The position numbers and the translations under genes were made by a program. Positions 42,101 to 50,340 of a stretch of DNA of 64,000 nucleotides are shown piece by piece; the first letter of the stretch is position 1, and each line of letters opens with the position of its first letter. The stretch comes from Legionella_A sp963772805. Its GTDB lineage: Bacteria > Pseudomonadota > Gammaproteobacteria > Legionellales > Legionellaceae. The stretch spans positions 682,001 to 746,000 of the forward strand of contig CAVYYU010000008.1 in NCBI GenBank assembly GCA_963772805.1, written 5' to 3'. Below the pieces are notes generated by a model, which was given only the letters and a program-made list of their open reading frames with translations, made no database searches and was not told the DNA's origin.

Positions 42101-44003
42101 GTTTGGTAATGGCATGTTGTTATCACATCATATCAAGCTGGTTGCGGCATTTAACCACATGCATATCTTTATTGATCCTGGCCCTTCCCCTGAAGCGAGT
42201 TTCAAAGAGCGACAACGGTTGTTCGAAACCCCAAGTTTAACCTGGGCCGATTACAATAAAAAATTGATTTCAAAAGGCGGTGGAGTATTTAATCGCAATG
42301 CCAAGTCAGTCAGTGTCAGCAAGGAAATGAAGCAACTTTTCGACATCAAAGAGTCAGAAATTGAACCGAATGAACTGATTAAGATATTGCTCTCGGCGCA
42401 AGTTGATTTGTTGTGGAGTGCGGGGATTGGTACTTTTGTTAAAGCGAGAACAGAAACGAATGCTGATGTTGGTGATCGAAGCAACGATGCTATTCGTATC
42501 AATGCTGAACAATTACGTTGCAAAGTCGTGGGAGAAGGCGGAAATCTAGGTTTCACTCAATTAGGTCGTGTTGAGTATGCGCTAAATGGTGGTCTGATTT
42601 ACACCGATTTTATTGATAACTCAGGTGGTGTAAGTTGTTCGGACAAAGAAGTTAATATTAAAATTTTGCTGAATACCATTGTTGCTGACGGTGATTTAAC
42701 TGAAAAACAGCGCAATGAATTATTGGGCGGAATGACAGATGAGGTGGCTCAACTCGTTTTACGTGAAAATTACTTTCAAACAGGTGCTATTAGTTTAATG
42801 GTGGCACAATCCGTGCGTTCAGTGGAATTGCATAGTCGCTATATTCATGAATTGGAGCGCGCTGGAAAATTAGACAGGGAGCTTGAGTTTTTACCAACTG
42901 AAAAATCATTGATGGAGCGCAAGTTAGTTGGTAAAGGGTTAACCAGCCCCTGTATTTCGGTCTTGTTTTGTTACAGTAAGATTATTTTAAAAGAAGGCAT
43001 TCTTGCTTCTGACGTACCAGAAGATACGTACCTTAAGCTGTTTTTGATCAGTTCATTTCCTAAACCGCTGCAAGAAAAATTTAGTAAGCAAATGGAGCAA
43101 CACCCATTAAAACGAGAAATTATAGCGACCAAATTAAGTAACATGATCATCAATGAAATGGGTTTCACGTTTATTTATCGTTTGCAGGATGAAACAGGTG
43201 CACCCGTTTCAGCTATTGTCCGCGCTTACATGATCACAAGAAGTGTTCTGAATATGGAGGAAATCTGGCAGCAAATCGAAGCACTAGGCAATCAGATTGA
43301 TGCTCATACGCAGGAAGAAATAAAAATGCTCTATATGCGGTTGCTGCGACGGGTCACACGCTGGTTTTTACGTTCGCAACGCATGCGTCTTGATATTAGC
43401 AAATCAGTTGAGCTTTATGCGCCAGGGGTTCAGGAGCTGAAAAAGGCTATGCCTATCATTCTTGGCGACTCAAATCTCGCATATTACGAACATCAACTTC
43501 AACATTATAAAGAACTTGGGTTTACCGATAAGTTAGCCCATGAGCTGACAATTACCAGAGCTTTATTTTCTGCAATGGATATCATTGAAATTGCACATAA
43601 GTTATCAATCAGTATAACCAAAGCATCCAAGGCCTATTTTGCTATTGGTGAGTTTCTTGATTTGGCATGGGTACGTACACAAATAATAGTCCACCCAACT
43701 GAAAATCATTGGGAGGCTCTATCTAGAGAGGCTCTACGCGATGATCTTGATTGGCAGCAACGCCAATTAACAGCTGGAATCATGGAATATGATCCGAAAA
43801 AACACGATTTTGAAAAGTGTTTCAAAAGCTGGACTGAGAGCCATGTTGCCTTGATTGAAAGATGGCGACATATACTGAGTAATTTACGCTCCACAGGGGT
43901 ATTGAACTACACCATGTTCTTTGTGGCGACCCGCGAATTGTTGGATTTGACGCAAACAACTATTCAGACGACAGAAGACAGCAAGTCAGGGCAGGGCGTT
44001 TAA
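39120..44003 (+). CDS. gdhB: NAD-specific glutamate dehydrogenase, large 180-kDa class
   Basis: This enzyme deaminates glutamate to 2-oxoglutarate with NAD and lets glutamate feed the TCA cycle. The product is 1627 aa from the ATG at 39120 (GGGGTG 6 bases upstream); an ATG 12 codons earlier is less likely. The N-terminal ACT-like regulatory regions occupy about 1-700 (HTVVEIICRDMPFLVDSIRM). The catalytic part has RGGIRWSDRKEDFRTEVLGL, VIVPSGAKGGFVPKQ with the catalytic Lys, VGIGDMAGDVFGNGMLLSHH and ARTETNADVGDRSNDAIRI. Amino-acid-consuming bacteria such as Legionella and Coxiella carry this class. Single gene. Confidence 0.96.
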   Translation: MSYKFEAGKDIVIEAVVAKINEHMAPAQAKLCAEFVRQLFGRVALDDLLEWDVDDLYGAVVNFWSLIQYRAPDETKIRIYNPDFERHGWQTTHTVVEIICRDMPFLVDSIRMVINRMGLSSHLIVHMGGLHLIRGSNNEVIDLLPKQTDLPPGVLAEAPIFIEIDRQDDPKILEEIHDQLVRVLEDDRAVVEDWAKMRSNVRSIANSLDTLPASIDHNEVEETKLFLHWIEDHHFTFLGVREYELVRKGKEAILQAKPETGLGVLRESLSTSTARKISTMTPEARELTLSSHILVMSKTNTLATVHRDAYTDYIGVKRFNEKGEVIGECRIIGLYTSAAYNTNPKHIPFLRHKVALILKNSNLNPGGHAAKVLLNILETFPRDDLIQASEDELLEMCMGIYYMQERRRIRMFTRVDVYRRFISCLVYVPRDRFNTELRQAMQDILFESFNAQEITFTTHFSESVLARIHFLIRINPKDSIDYNFKEIENKLIEVGRSWIDDLQQYLSESYGEELANNLYNKYKTAFPAVYMTNFSPRTGVFDVKHVEQLSAKNPLGMNFYRPVDEFTDKFKLKIYQHDATLPLSDVLPIIENLGLRAISERPYRLKFGGDKVTWINDFTLSSMHGSKFEFDEIRELFQNAFTKVWFGEAENDGFNRLVMAAGLDWRQVSVLRMYAKYFKQIGFTFSQEYIETALNKNALIAKKLVRLFCLHFDPAMIIENRSAQIDALVAEILTNLDDVDNLDEDKIIRQFVQTITATLRTNYYQFDAQGEPKSYISIKLNSKTIAGVPRPFPMFEIFVYAPRFEGVHLRCGRVARGGIRWSDRKEDFRTEVLGLMKAQQVKNAVIVPSGAKGGFVPKQIPLNATRQEILAEGISCYQYFIRGLLDITDNYKNGAFCKPDNVVCYDEDDPYLVVAADKGTATFSDIANAISLEYGFWLGDAFASGGSVGYDHKKMGITAKGAWESVKRHFYEMGENIQTTDFTVVGIGDMAGDVFGNGMLLSHHIKLVAAFNHMHIFIDPGPSPEASFKERQRLFETPSLTWADYNKKLISKGGGVFNRNAKSVSVSKEMKQLFDIKESEIEPNELIKILLSAQVDLLWSAGIGTFVKARTETNADVGDRSNDAIRINAEQLRCKVVGEGGNLGFTQLGRVEYALNGGLIYTDFIDNSGGVSCSDKEVNIKILLNTIVADGDLTEKQRNELLGGMTDEVAQLVLRENYFQTGAISLMVAQSVRSVELHSRYIHELERAGKLDRELEFLPTEKSLMERKLVGKGLTSPCISVLFCYSKIILKEGILASDVPEDTYLKLFLISSFPKPLQEKFSKQMEQHPLKREIIATKLSNMIINEMGFTFIYRLQDETGAPVSAIVRAYMITRSVLNMEEIWQQIEALGNQIDAHTQEEIKMLYMRLLRRVTRWFLRSQRMRLDISKSVELYAPGVQELKKAMPIILGDSNLAYYEHQLQHYKELGFTDKLAHELTITRALFSAMDIIEIAHKLSISITKASKAYFAIGEFLDLAWVRTQIIVHPTENHWEALSREALRDDLDWQQRQLTAGIMEYDPKKHDFEKCFKSWTESHVALIERWRHILSNLRSTGVLNYTMFFVATRELLDLTQTTIQTTEDSKSGQGV

Positions 44004-44020
44004 TTAAACTTTAACTGCGT

Positions 44021-44054
44021 ATTTGGGTTGCAACAATATTTTTGCAATCCAAAT
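44021..44054 (+). terminator. Terminator-like hairpin after gdhB
   Basis: ATTTGGGTTGCA pairs with TGCAATCCAAAT (12 pairs, one G-T) around a loop containing ATATTTT, 17 bp after the gdhB stop. It is a member of the GGTTG/CAACC-like hairpin family. Confidence 0.6.
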
Positions 44055-44188
44055 ATCTCAACGCTACAAAATAGTGCCCGCGATACCTATACATAGGACG
44101 CGGAAAATGGAATAGAATACGTAATTATTCACCTGTATTTGAAATTTATTGGGTATGGTTACTAAAATATAATGTCAAGGAGCTCATA

Positions 44189-44725
44189 ATGAAAACGCAA
44201 CCCCTAAGATATTCTTCCGGATCAAAATTCCTTCATTGGTTGGTTGCTTTTATAGTGATTATGATGCTTTCCTTCAGTTTTTTTCTTGAGGATGTGCCGA
44301 AGCAATACCAAGGGATAGCCTATATGCTTCACAAATCATTTGGGTTGACGGTGTTGGGTTTAATGATTATCCGCATAATATGGCTACTATATCGCGGCAA
44401 ACCTGCTTTGCCAGCGACAGTACCTGTGTGGCAGCGCATCGCAGCAAGATTGGTCCAGTATGGTATGTATATACTTTTGTTTGCTATGCCATTGAGCGGT
44501 TGGATAATGTCGGTGGCTGAGAACAGAATACCTACTTTTTTCGGTTTGTTTTCACTACCTCTTCCTATTGCCCCTAACAAATATTTGGGAGAACTGATGG
44601 CGGAGATACACACTACGATTGTTTGGGTTTTAATTGCCCTTATTGTTTTACATTTCGCCGCAGCGATGAAACATTATTTTATTAATAAAGATAACGTATT
44701 ACAGAGTATGCTACCAAAAAAATAA
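44189..44725 (+). CDS. Cytochrome b561 family protein
   Basis: The product is 178 aa with four membrane helices. Haem-ligand histidines are visible in KFLHWLVAF (helix 1), YMLHKSFGLTVLG (helix 2), and AEIHTTIVWVLIALIVLHFA (helix 4, two His). The SGWIMSVAENRIPTFFGLF loop is typical of the CybB/YodB group. These di-haem proteins pass electrons between the quinone pool and periplasmic acceptors such as superoxide. AGGAG lies 7 bases upstream of the ATG. Single gene. Confidence 0.92.
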   Translation: MKTQPLRYSSGSKFLHWLVAFIVIMMLSFSFFLEDVPKQYQGIAYMLHKSFGLTVLGLMIIRIIWLLYRGKPALPATVPVWQRIAARLVQYGMYILLFAMPLSGWIMSVAENRIPTFFGLFSLPLPIAPNKYLGELMAEIHTTIVWVLIALIVLHFAAAMKHYFINKDNVLQSMLPKK

Positions 44726-44760
44726 ACTAATCAGGGCTACATGGAGTCCTATGGAAGAAC

Positions 44761-44880
44761 AGAAGTGGACCCCATCAGTGAGACAACGATCCCATACTAT
44801 TTAGATAGTGTCCAATTATTGGAACACTGATCATGCTGCTACTCTAAGGCCATCATAAGTCTCTGATGGGGTCCACTTCT
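44761..44880. mobile_element. 120-bp remnant with 18-bp perfect inverted repeats (IS end or MITE)
   Basis: AGAAGTGGACCCCATCAG at 44761-44778 is repeated as its exact complement at 44863-44880. A second palindrome lies inside (AGTGTCCAAT...ATTGGAACACT, 44807-44828). No target duplication is evident. The right arm is directly followed by the transposase-like fragment at 44883, so it may be a rearranged end of that element. It lies in the 630-bp gap 44726-45355. Confidence 0.6.
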
Positions 44881-44882
44881 GA

Positions 44883-45056
44883 TACGTTCGGCTTAAACGC
44901 CGTGATAAAAGGATAGTTATCCAGTTTTTAATGAAGGTAAGTGATTATTCACGTCAGCAACTAACGCGCATGATCCAGTGCTATGGTGAAGATGGCGTCT
45001 TAAACCCCATGAATTCGAAGCTATATTGGGTTTATGGGTGGTTATTTAAACAATAA
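44883..45056 (+). pseudogene. Integrase/transposase N-terminal fragment
   Basis: An open stretch with no start codon encodes LKRRDKRIVIQFLMKVSDYS followed by RQQLTRMIQCYGEDG. This resembles the N-terminal helix-turn-helix of integrase-core (DDE) transposases, where a sequence like RxxLxxYLxxxTGYSRAQLTRLI is usual. It ends at a TAA at 45054; the catalytic core is absent. Only a small piece remains, so the family assignment is tentative. A 7-bp stem (GGTTATT/AATAACC) overlaps its end. From 45057 to 45355 nothing further is recognised. Confidence 0.5.
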
Positions 45057-45355
45057 CCCGACAAGCATAGCCAACATAATGAATAGCAAGGTGTTTTATA
45101 ATCTATATTGTCTATTTTTAGCCGTATTCCAACTAGTCCAACACTCAAAATTACTCGCTTCACATTTTAATTCGTCCACAACATAGGCGGTAAAATACTT
45201 GATTAAGCAACTGTAGAAGTAGTATTATCAAGCGGCATGATCACACTAAGAGCAATTATGTGCGTTAATGTAACCAAGGATAAATAGTCTTTGAAGTACT
45301 GTAGGCAAGCTAGGCTAGACTAAAACTCCAATGTGCAATAAAAAAGGTATAGTTG

Positions 45356-45604
45356 ATGGACAGAACGTCTAATGATCCACTGGATGGCATTACCCTAGAG
45401 ACGATCTTAAATAGTTTGTTGATTTGTTATGGCTGGGAAGGCTTGGCTGAGAGCGTCAAGATTAACTGTTTTAAATCCAACCCCAGCATTAATTCAAGCC
45501 TTAAATTCCTGCGTAAAACACCATGGGCAAGGACTGAAATTGAAACCCTTTATCGTGACTCCTTAAAAAGTAAAAATTTCGACAATTCATCATTACTGGA
45601 GTAA
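45356..45604 (+). CDS. VF530-family (DUF2132) small DNA-binding protein
   Basis: The product is 82 aa: NDPLDGITLETILNSLLICY, GWEGLAESVKINCFKSNPSI and SSLKFLRKTPWARTEIETLY are the VF530 family signature, a small helical fold reported to bind DNA. The ATG at 45356 is preferred over the TTG one codon upstream. It is followed 8 bases later by the S4 protein, with which it may be cotranscribed. Its cellular role is not known. Confidence 0.9.
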   Translation: MDRTSNDPLDGITLETILNSLLICYGWEGLAESVKINCFKSNPSINSSLKFLRKTPWARTEIETLYRDSLKSKNFDNSSLLE

Positions 45605-45612
45605 TAAATAAT

Positions 45613-45831
45613 ATGAAGGATGTTTTCATTAATAAAGAACATGTTGAGCTCTTTAAAATTCTTAAATTTGAAGGTCTCGCCTCAAGTGGAGCACAAGCTA
45701 AGGATTTGATAGCTGCGGGCACTGTATTGGTAAACGGCATAATAGAAAAACAGAAAAGAAAAAAGATGGTTGCAGGAGATACGATTGAATTGAATGGTGA
45801 GATCTTTCGGTTAAAGTTGGGTGCTAATTAA
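45613..45831 (+). CDS. S4-domain RNA-binding protein (YbcJ-like)
   Basis: The product is 72 aa and consists of a single S4 domain: LFKILKFEGLASSGAQAKDL, IAAGTVLVNGIIEKQKRKK and GDTIELNGEIF. It matches the YbcJ/RlbA group of small RNA-binding proteins, probably acting on ribosomal or structured RNA. It lies directly after the VF530 gene. Confidence 0.9.
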   Translation: MKDVFINKEHVELFKILKFEGLASSGAQAKDLIAAGTVLVNGIIEKQKRKKMVAGDTIELNGEIFRLKLGAN

Positions 45832-45983
45832 CATTTCACTACACGCAGGTTCTAGTAAAAACAGGTGAAAATTAGGGTCTGTAAAATATTCTGTGCAACT
45901 AGCCATTCCATCGGTAATCCTCCCGAAAAATAACTGATGCCAAAAGTAGCATTTTCTCGTAACCTATCTACAGGAGATTCTGC

Positions 45984-46054
45984 ATGAAAAAATCACAATT
46001 TACAGACATCCAAATACTGCCAGTTCTAAAACGGGCCGAAGGCGGCAACCTAAA
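45984..46054 (+). pseudogene. IS3-family OrfA N-terminal fragment
   Basis: The start MKKSQFTDIQILPVLKRAEG is the characteristic beginning of IS3/IS407-group OrfA (MKKSRFTDxQIxxILKxAExG), preceded by AGGAG. It breaks off after about 23 codons where the neighbouring convergent gene ends. Upstream, 45832-45983 contains AGGGTCTGTAAAATATTCTGTGC, which may be another insertion-sequence end but could not be assigned. Confidence 0.65.
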
Positions 46055-47239
46055 TTACGGTGCACATGAGGCGGCATTATTATTCTTGCTCTCTCCTGTT
46101 GCCTGGTTGTTTCTAATGCATCCTGCGTCATAAAAAAACACGCTGGTTAACTGACTCAAGCATATCGGCTCACTGGTCGGGCTTGTCATCCTCGATCTGG
46201 ACGAGCCACCTTCAGATGAAACATCAGAACAAGGTGACGGTCCTCTTGTGCTTGCTGCGATAGGAGAGCTTGATCTATTGTCTGTTTGATTCATGATTCT
46301 GAGTATATCCAGTGCACGTGTATTTTTAGATTCTTCTCCTTCCACGTACTCGATTGATGAAAATTTAATTTTTTCACGTTCAACATAACTTCCCATGTAT
46401 GGCTCACCAAGAGCTCCATGCTCAAGAGCTGGAATACCCACTATCTTATATGATGAGGATAGATGAAAGCCGACATTATTGAAATAATGCTCAATCCTCT
46501 GCACCAGTGACTCGTATTTTTCTGTAATTACAATATCTCTTTCATTAAGGAGGAGTGGATTATCTAAATGCCAAAGTGCGTACTCTAACTTTTCTCTTTT
46601 GCTATCGAGAAAGCTAGTACTCGTTTCTTTGTCGAATTCTACAACAAAAATAGGATGACCATTAAAATATCCTTGACCTTTTAATGTGTGATCAACCAGC
46701 GCTGTTACAAAATTCAAATGATCGTTAACCTTGTCTTCCATGTCACCATGAAACGCAACAGCCACTCGAACCTTGCTGCGATCATTAGGCTGCCAACTTA
46801 TATCAACGCTTTTATTTGTTTTTTTAATCAAAGTTATTGTTCGAGTAATTTGTGTTATCAAGTTAATTGCTTGCTCCAACAAATACCAATTATTTTTGAT
46901 TTCCTCATTTGATAATTGTGTATTTTTTCGTGAAGCTATTAATAGCTCTTTTAAACTGATACATCTCTTTAACAGATATGACAATTTATAATCTGAGATT
47001 TTTTGAATTGACATTGTCGAATCATAAACATTCACAATAGAGATGTTTTTTTCATTATAAAAACCATTTCCAGTAACTATCTCGTCTAAAATTGCTTGAA
47101 GAAATGCCAACCCATTTTTGATGGGTTTAGTGTCCATATTAATATCTGAATTGCATAAATTAACATAAACTAATGGATGATCTGATTGAACGCCGGCAAC
47201 AATGGGAAGTTTGTGACTCGGGTTATTTGAACTCGGCAT
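46055..47239 (-). CDS. Unrecognised protein with an internal duplication, candidate effector
   Basis: The product is 394 aa with no signal peptide or membrane helix. Two segments align with each other: residues about 38-95 (LAFLQAILDEIVTGNGFYNE, then SIVNVYDST) and about 178-235 (LNFVTALVDHTLKGQGYFNG, then FVVEFDKET), sharing F-x2-A-[IL]-[VL]-D and G-x-G-[YF]-x-N. Each copy follows a beta-strand-like start (PLVYVNLCNSDIN, VRVAVAFHGDM). The last 90 residues are Ser/Thr/Pro/Asn-rich and look disordered. I recognise no family. It is flanked by IS3 and IS6 remnants. The secreted-effector idea rests on context and the disordered tail. Confidence 0.65.
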   Translation of the reverse strand: MPSSNNPSHKLPIVAGVQSDHPLVYVNLCNSDINMDTKPIKNGLAFLQAILDEIVTGNGFYNEKNISIVNVYDSTMSIQKISDYKLSYLLKRCISLKELLIASRKNTQLSNEEIKNNWYLLEQAINLITQITRTITLIKKTNKSVDISWQPNDRSKVRVAVAFHGDMEDKVNDHLNFVTALVDHTLKGQGYFNGHPIFVVEFDKETSTSFLDSKREKLEYALWHLDNPLLLNERDIVITEKYESLVQRIEHYFNNVGFHLSSSYKIVGIPALEHGALGEPYMGSYVEREKIKFSSIEYVEGEESKNTRALDILRIMNQTDNRSSSPIAASTRGPSPCSDVSSEGGSSRSRMTSPTSEPICLSQLTSVFFYDAGCIRNNQATGESKNNNAASCAP

Positions 47240-47527
47240 GTGTATATTTCTCGTTTTAGTGTTTTTTTATAGTTATTTGATTAGTCGTGGGAACCACTAT
47301 ACCATAAATAGACAACAAGATCATATTATTAGCATATTCGACGGGTATCTACGAATTAAAGATTTCCTCATAAGGCATTGATCATCAATGCGTTTGTTTC
47401 TAATACATTGATTATTAAGGTGTTTTATATAGGCTGCGGAAGAAATCCAATTTTATTTGAAATTTTTGCGTCAAGTCGCAAAAAATCAGGCTCAGCACTA
47501 TATTTAGATCATTGGAACCGAGCCAGA

Positions 47528-48208
47528 TTAAACAACGGCATTTTAAAAAAGAGATGATTTTAATGATGGGTCGTTAGTAAGTAGCTTATTGATTAGCTAT
47601 CGTAATATTGAAGAACTAGCAGCGGAGTGCGGTTTGAAAGTTGACCACTCCACCATCAATCGCTGGGTTGCTCATTACGCGCCTTAACTGGAAGAGACTT
47701 TCCACATGCGACCCGTTGGAATTTCATGGCGCATGGACGAGACGTATATTAAGGTGAAAGGCCAATGACTATACTTGTATCGCGCCGTCGACAAAGAAGG
47801 CCAAACAGTTGATTTTATGCTCGCTGAAAAGCGTGATGAGCTGGCTACAAGGGTTTTTTTCAAAAAGACTATTGGGTCGAGTGGGCTGCCAGATAAAGTC
47901 ACGATGGATAAAAGTGGCGCCAACAAAGCTGGGATCGACACGATAAATTTAACGCTGGCTCTGCTGTTTAAAATGGGCGGGATATTCGTTCAATTAACCG
48001 TGAGACAGATCAAATACCTCAATAATATTGCTGAGCAAGACCAGCGATTTATTAAAAAATTACTAAGCCAATGAAAGGATGTAAAGCGCTTCATTCGGCA
48101 GTTGCAACCTTAGCAGGGATTGAATTGCACCACATGTTGCGGAAAAAACAACATAAGCAATGCGACAATCTTACAATTCTTGAATGATTTAATGCACTAG
48201 CAGCTTAA
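47528..48208 (+). pseudogene. IS6-family transposase pseudogene
   Basis: Joined across frames and stops, the translation reads RHFKKEMIL, SYRNIEELAAECGLKVDHST, INRWVAHYAP, stop, SWRMDETYIKVKGQ, stop, LYLYRAVDKEGQTVDFMLAE, and ends GIELHHMLRKKQHKQ and NALAA. This is the IS6/IS26-type order with the first DDE Asp in DETYIKV. At least two stops and one frameshift inactivate it. The right end of the element is at 48261; the left end is degenerate near 47480 (TCGCAAAAA). The 47240-47527 stretch before it shows nothing else. Confidence 0.9.
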
Positions 48209-48246
48209 GTTCGCCCAAAATATATGTGATTTTTGATTTCAAAAGT

Positions 48247-48261
48247 GTTTGCGACAGAACC
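48247..48261. repeat. Right terminal repeat of the IS6-type element
   Basis: GTTTGCGACAGAACC is the complement of GGTTCTGTCGCAAAC, the usual start of IS6-family ends. A full matching left end is not seen. Confidence 0.6.
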
Positions 48262-48318
48262 AGAAAAAGGGTGGGGCTAAAGGTCGCTTTGCAAGAAAAG
48301 GAAACAACAACCCATGCT

Positions 48319-49248
48319 TCATGGGTCCTGTGGAAGAACTGATAACACACTCGCCGCAATCAAATATTGCCCATCACCAGTTGGGCAATAATCTACAATT
48401 TCGCCAGTTTCCACCATACTATCCTTAGAAAACAGCTGTTTTCCTGATTGTATCGGTTCAGGAGATTGGGCGTTGAATACTTTTATCGTATGTTTTAATT
48501 TAGCGCGATAATGGGTGCGAGCAATGATTTCTTGTCCTTTATAACAACCTTTATTAAAGCTTAAATACCCTGAATTCTGTAGACCAAGACGGTGGGGAAG
48601 AAATAAGCCGCGTGATTCAGGGTAAATCTCAAGGTGCAGTTGTTGCAACTGTAAGACACGCCAGGCCAATGAGCCGCGATATTGCAAGCGTTGACTGAAG
48701 AGGGTGGTTATCGCCGTTGCATCTTCAGGTTTGATGAGCAGCATATAATAACCATTACCTAGCGAATAACAGTAATATTTATCTTCATAAATTACACTGA
48801 AGCGCTCTTTGGGTAGATTCATACTGAAAGGAATGATGTCGTCACGATTTTGCAAATAAAAGCCAAATAAGCGATAAGATGTTGACGCGTTTAATTGCAC
48901 CTTGGAAAACAGCGCGGTTTTTGTCAGTGAAGCTTGTGTCTCAGTGCACAAGTCGTTAGGAAGTATAAGCTGGATACCGTGCCAATCAATAACATCGAGC
49001 AGTGCAAGAATGCGGCCTTTCAAATTACACATAGCGCCTGGGCGCATCTGTTGTGAGTTAACATCACGCATGTCACAGCTTAACTGCCCTTGGAGAAACT
49101 CACGGCTTTTATCCCCGACCATATTAATAACGCCCAAATAACTCAAATCATACAAATAATTTTTATCATGGTCATATACCAATTCAGAACTTAGAGCTGA
49201 TAGGGCGGTGTACGGTCGGTTGTTAACGTAATATTGCTCTGTTGTCAT
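48319..49248 (-). CDS. ygfZ: Folate-binding protein YgfZ
   Basis: YgfZ is a tetrahydrofolate-binding, GcvT-like protein that supports iron-sulfur cluster repair and MiaB-dependent tRNA modification. The 309-aa product has GVINMVGDKSREFLQGQLSC, QQMRPGAMCNLKGRILALLD and the signature GYLSFNKGCYKGQEIIARTH (consensus KGCYxGQE). It is divergent from sdhE, an arrangement common in gammaproteobacteria (ygfZ next to ygfY-ygfX). Confidence 0.94.
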   Translation of the reverse strand: MTTEQYYVNNRPYTALSALSSELVYDHDKNYLYDLSYLGVINMVGDKSREFLQGQLSCDMRDVNSQQMRPGAMCNLKGRILALLDVIDWHGIQLILPNDLCTETQASLTKTALFSKVQLNASTSYRLFGFYLQNRDDIIPFSMNLPKERFSVIYEDKYYCYSLGNGYYMLLIKPEDATAITTLFSQRLQYRGSLAWRVLQLQQLHLEIYPESRGLFLPHRLGLQNSGYLSFNKGCYKGQEIIARTHYRAKLKHTIKVFNAQSPEPIQSGKQLFSKDSMVETGEIVDYCPTGDGQYLIAASVLSVLPQDP

Positions 49249-49303
49249 GTTTTTATTTCATTGCCATAGCCGGGGCGGTTAGTGTAGCATTGCGCATTTC
49301 ATT

Positions 49304-49567
49304 ATGCGACTGAACATGATTACGCCACAAATAAAAGCAAAACTGATTTGGAACTGTCGGCGCGGGATGCTCGAGCTCGATTTGATGCTCACACGCTTTA
49401 TGACAAAACATGTTGATACGCTTACTGATGCTCAAATTACAGTAGTTGAAAAATTGTTAAGCGCCTCCGACCCCGAACTGTATGTCTGGTTGGTTGGGCA
49501 GGAGCTGCCGCTAGACCAGGAGTTAGCAGAGATTGTTGCCTTCATCAGACTTCACAATAACGCTTAG
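49304..49567 (+). CDS. sdhE: Succinate dehydrogenase flavinylation factor SdhE
   Basis: SdhE (YgfY, DUF339) helps attach FAD to SdhA and FrdA. The product is 87 aa with the signature IWNCRRGMLELDLMLTRFM and DPELYVWLVGQELPLDQELA. The ATG at 49304 or 49316 could be used; neither has a strong ribosome binding site. The downstream ygfX-like frame overlaps it by 35 bp. Confidence 0.94.
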   Translation: MRLNMITPQIKAKLIWNCRRGMLELDLMLTRFMTKHVDTLTDAQITVVEKLLSASDPELYVWLVGQELPLDQELAEIVAFIRLHNNA

Positions 49568-49976
49568 ACAATCAAATGATTATGCACGGTTGGTCTTTAT
49601 CATTCATTTGTTTGCAATGCTTGTTTTACTGCAATCAGCGATACCAGTAAGCCTCATTATTACCGGTTTTTTGGTGTTATTGATATGCATGGCGCCTCTA
49701 GTACGAAGCAAAATTCCAAACCCTAAATACCAAAGCCTTTCATATCGAGCAGGGTTTTGGCTGCTGGGTGCCAGGAATGGCAAAGAACCTAAATACGAAC
49801 AAGCGTACGTTAGTTTTGACGGCGGCTTCTTTATTCTGTTAACGCTAACAGGTGCCGGCTCCCCAAAAACGCTGGTAATTTTTAATGATCAATTAAAAGT
49901 CGATCAAATGAGAACCTTAAGGCTTTCCAGCAATGCGAATGAAAAAACTTTAAACTCAAAAAAATCGGACAAATAA
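49533..49976 (+). CDS. ygfX: YgfX (CptA)-like membrane protein
   Basis: The product is about 147 aa from a TTG start (49533 or 49536). It begins FTITLRQSNDYARLVFIIHL, then two membrane helices (LFAMLVLLQSAIPVSLIITG, FLVLLICMAPLV) and a soluble tail. The LRxS start, the two helices and the position directly after sdhE match YgfX/CptA, proposed in E. coli as a cell-division/cytoskeleton inhibitor, though sequence identity to it is low. Its start overlaps the sdhE end. Confidence 0.72.
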   Translation: MLPSSDFTITLRQSNDYARLVFIIHLFAMLVLLQSAIPVSLIITGFLVLLICMAPLVRSKIPNPKYQSLSYRAGFWLLGARNGKEPKYEQAYVSFDGGFFILLTLTGAGSPKTLVIFNDQLKVDQMRTLRLSSNANEKTLNSKKSDK

Positions 49977-49977
49977 T

Positions 49978-49993
49978 AAATCCTTAAGGATTT
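49978..49993. repeat. 16-bp perfect palindrome
   Basis: AAATCCTTAAGGATTT has no loop, so it suits a dimeric protein-binding site better than a terminator, though it starts directly after the ygfX-like stop codon. The remaining 350 bp to 50340 hold no gene or clear promoter that I can see. Confidence 0.4.
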
Positions 49994-50340
49994 CAGATTA
50001 TAATTAAAGCACTTTGCATTAAATGATGAGTCTGCAGTTGGAGACGTGTCTTCTACCAATGAATCAAAAAATTATCGGCGTTTACCAAAATCTTATAGAA
50101 GCAAGTTAATCTGCTCCAAGAAACTAACGGTAATGGCTTACTTTTAACGCTCGGAAAAATTTATTATTTACTAGAAGATGTGCACGTTTTTTTTTGATAT
50201 TCACATTGAGCATGTAGATAAGCACTTTCAAATGACCATGAGTAATATAAAAGACATCCATCAGACGTCCTTTGCATTCCACAAAATAGTTCTTTATTTC
50301 GTTTCTGGTGATAATCAAGCGAGTAAAAAAGAGGTAAAAA

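Noticed and set aside
45832..45983. AGGGTCTGTAAAATATTCTGTGC as an insertion-sequence end (IS256-like)
   Set aside because: No second end or transposase sequence goes with it, so it was not listed as an element.
47775..48074. A 99-aa gene within the IS6 remnant
   Set aside because: It is the middle part of the IS6 transposase between two disrupting changes, so it is covered by the pseudogene.
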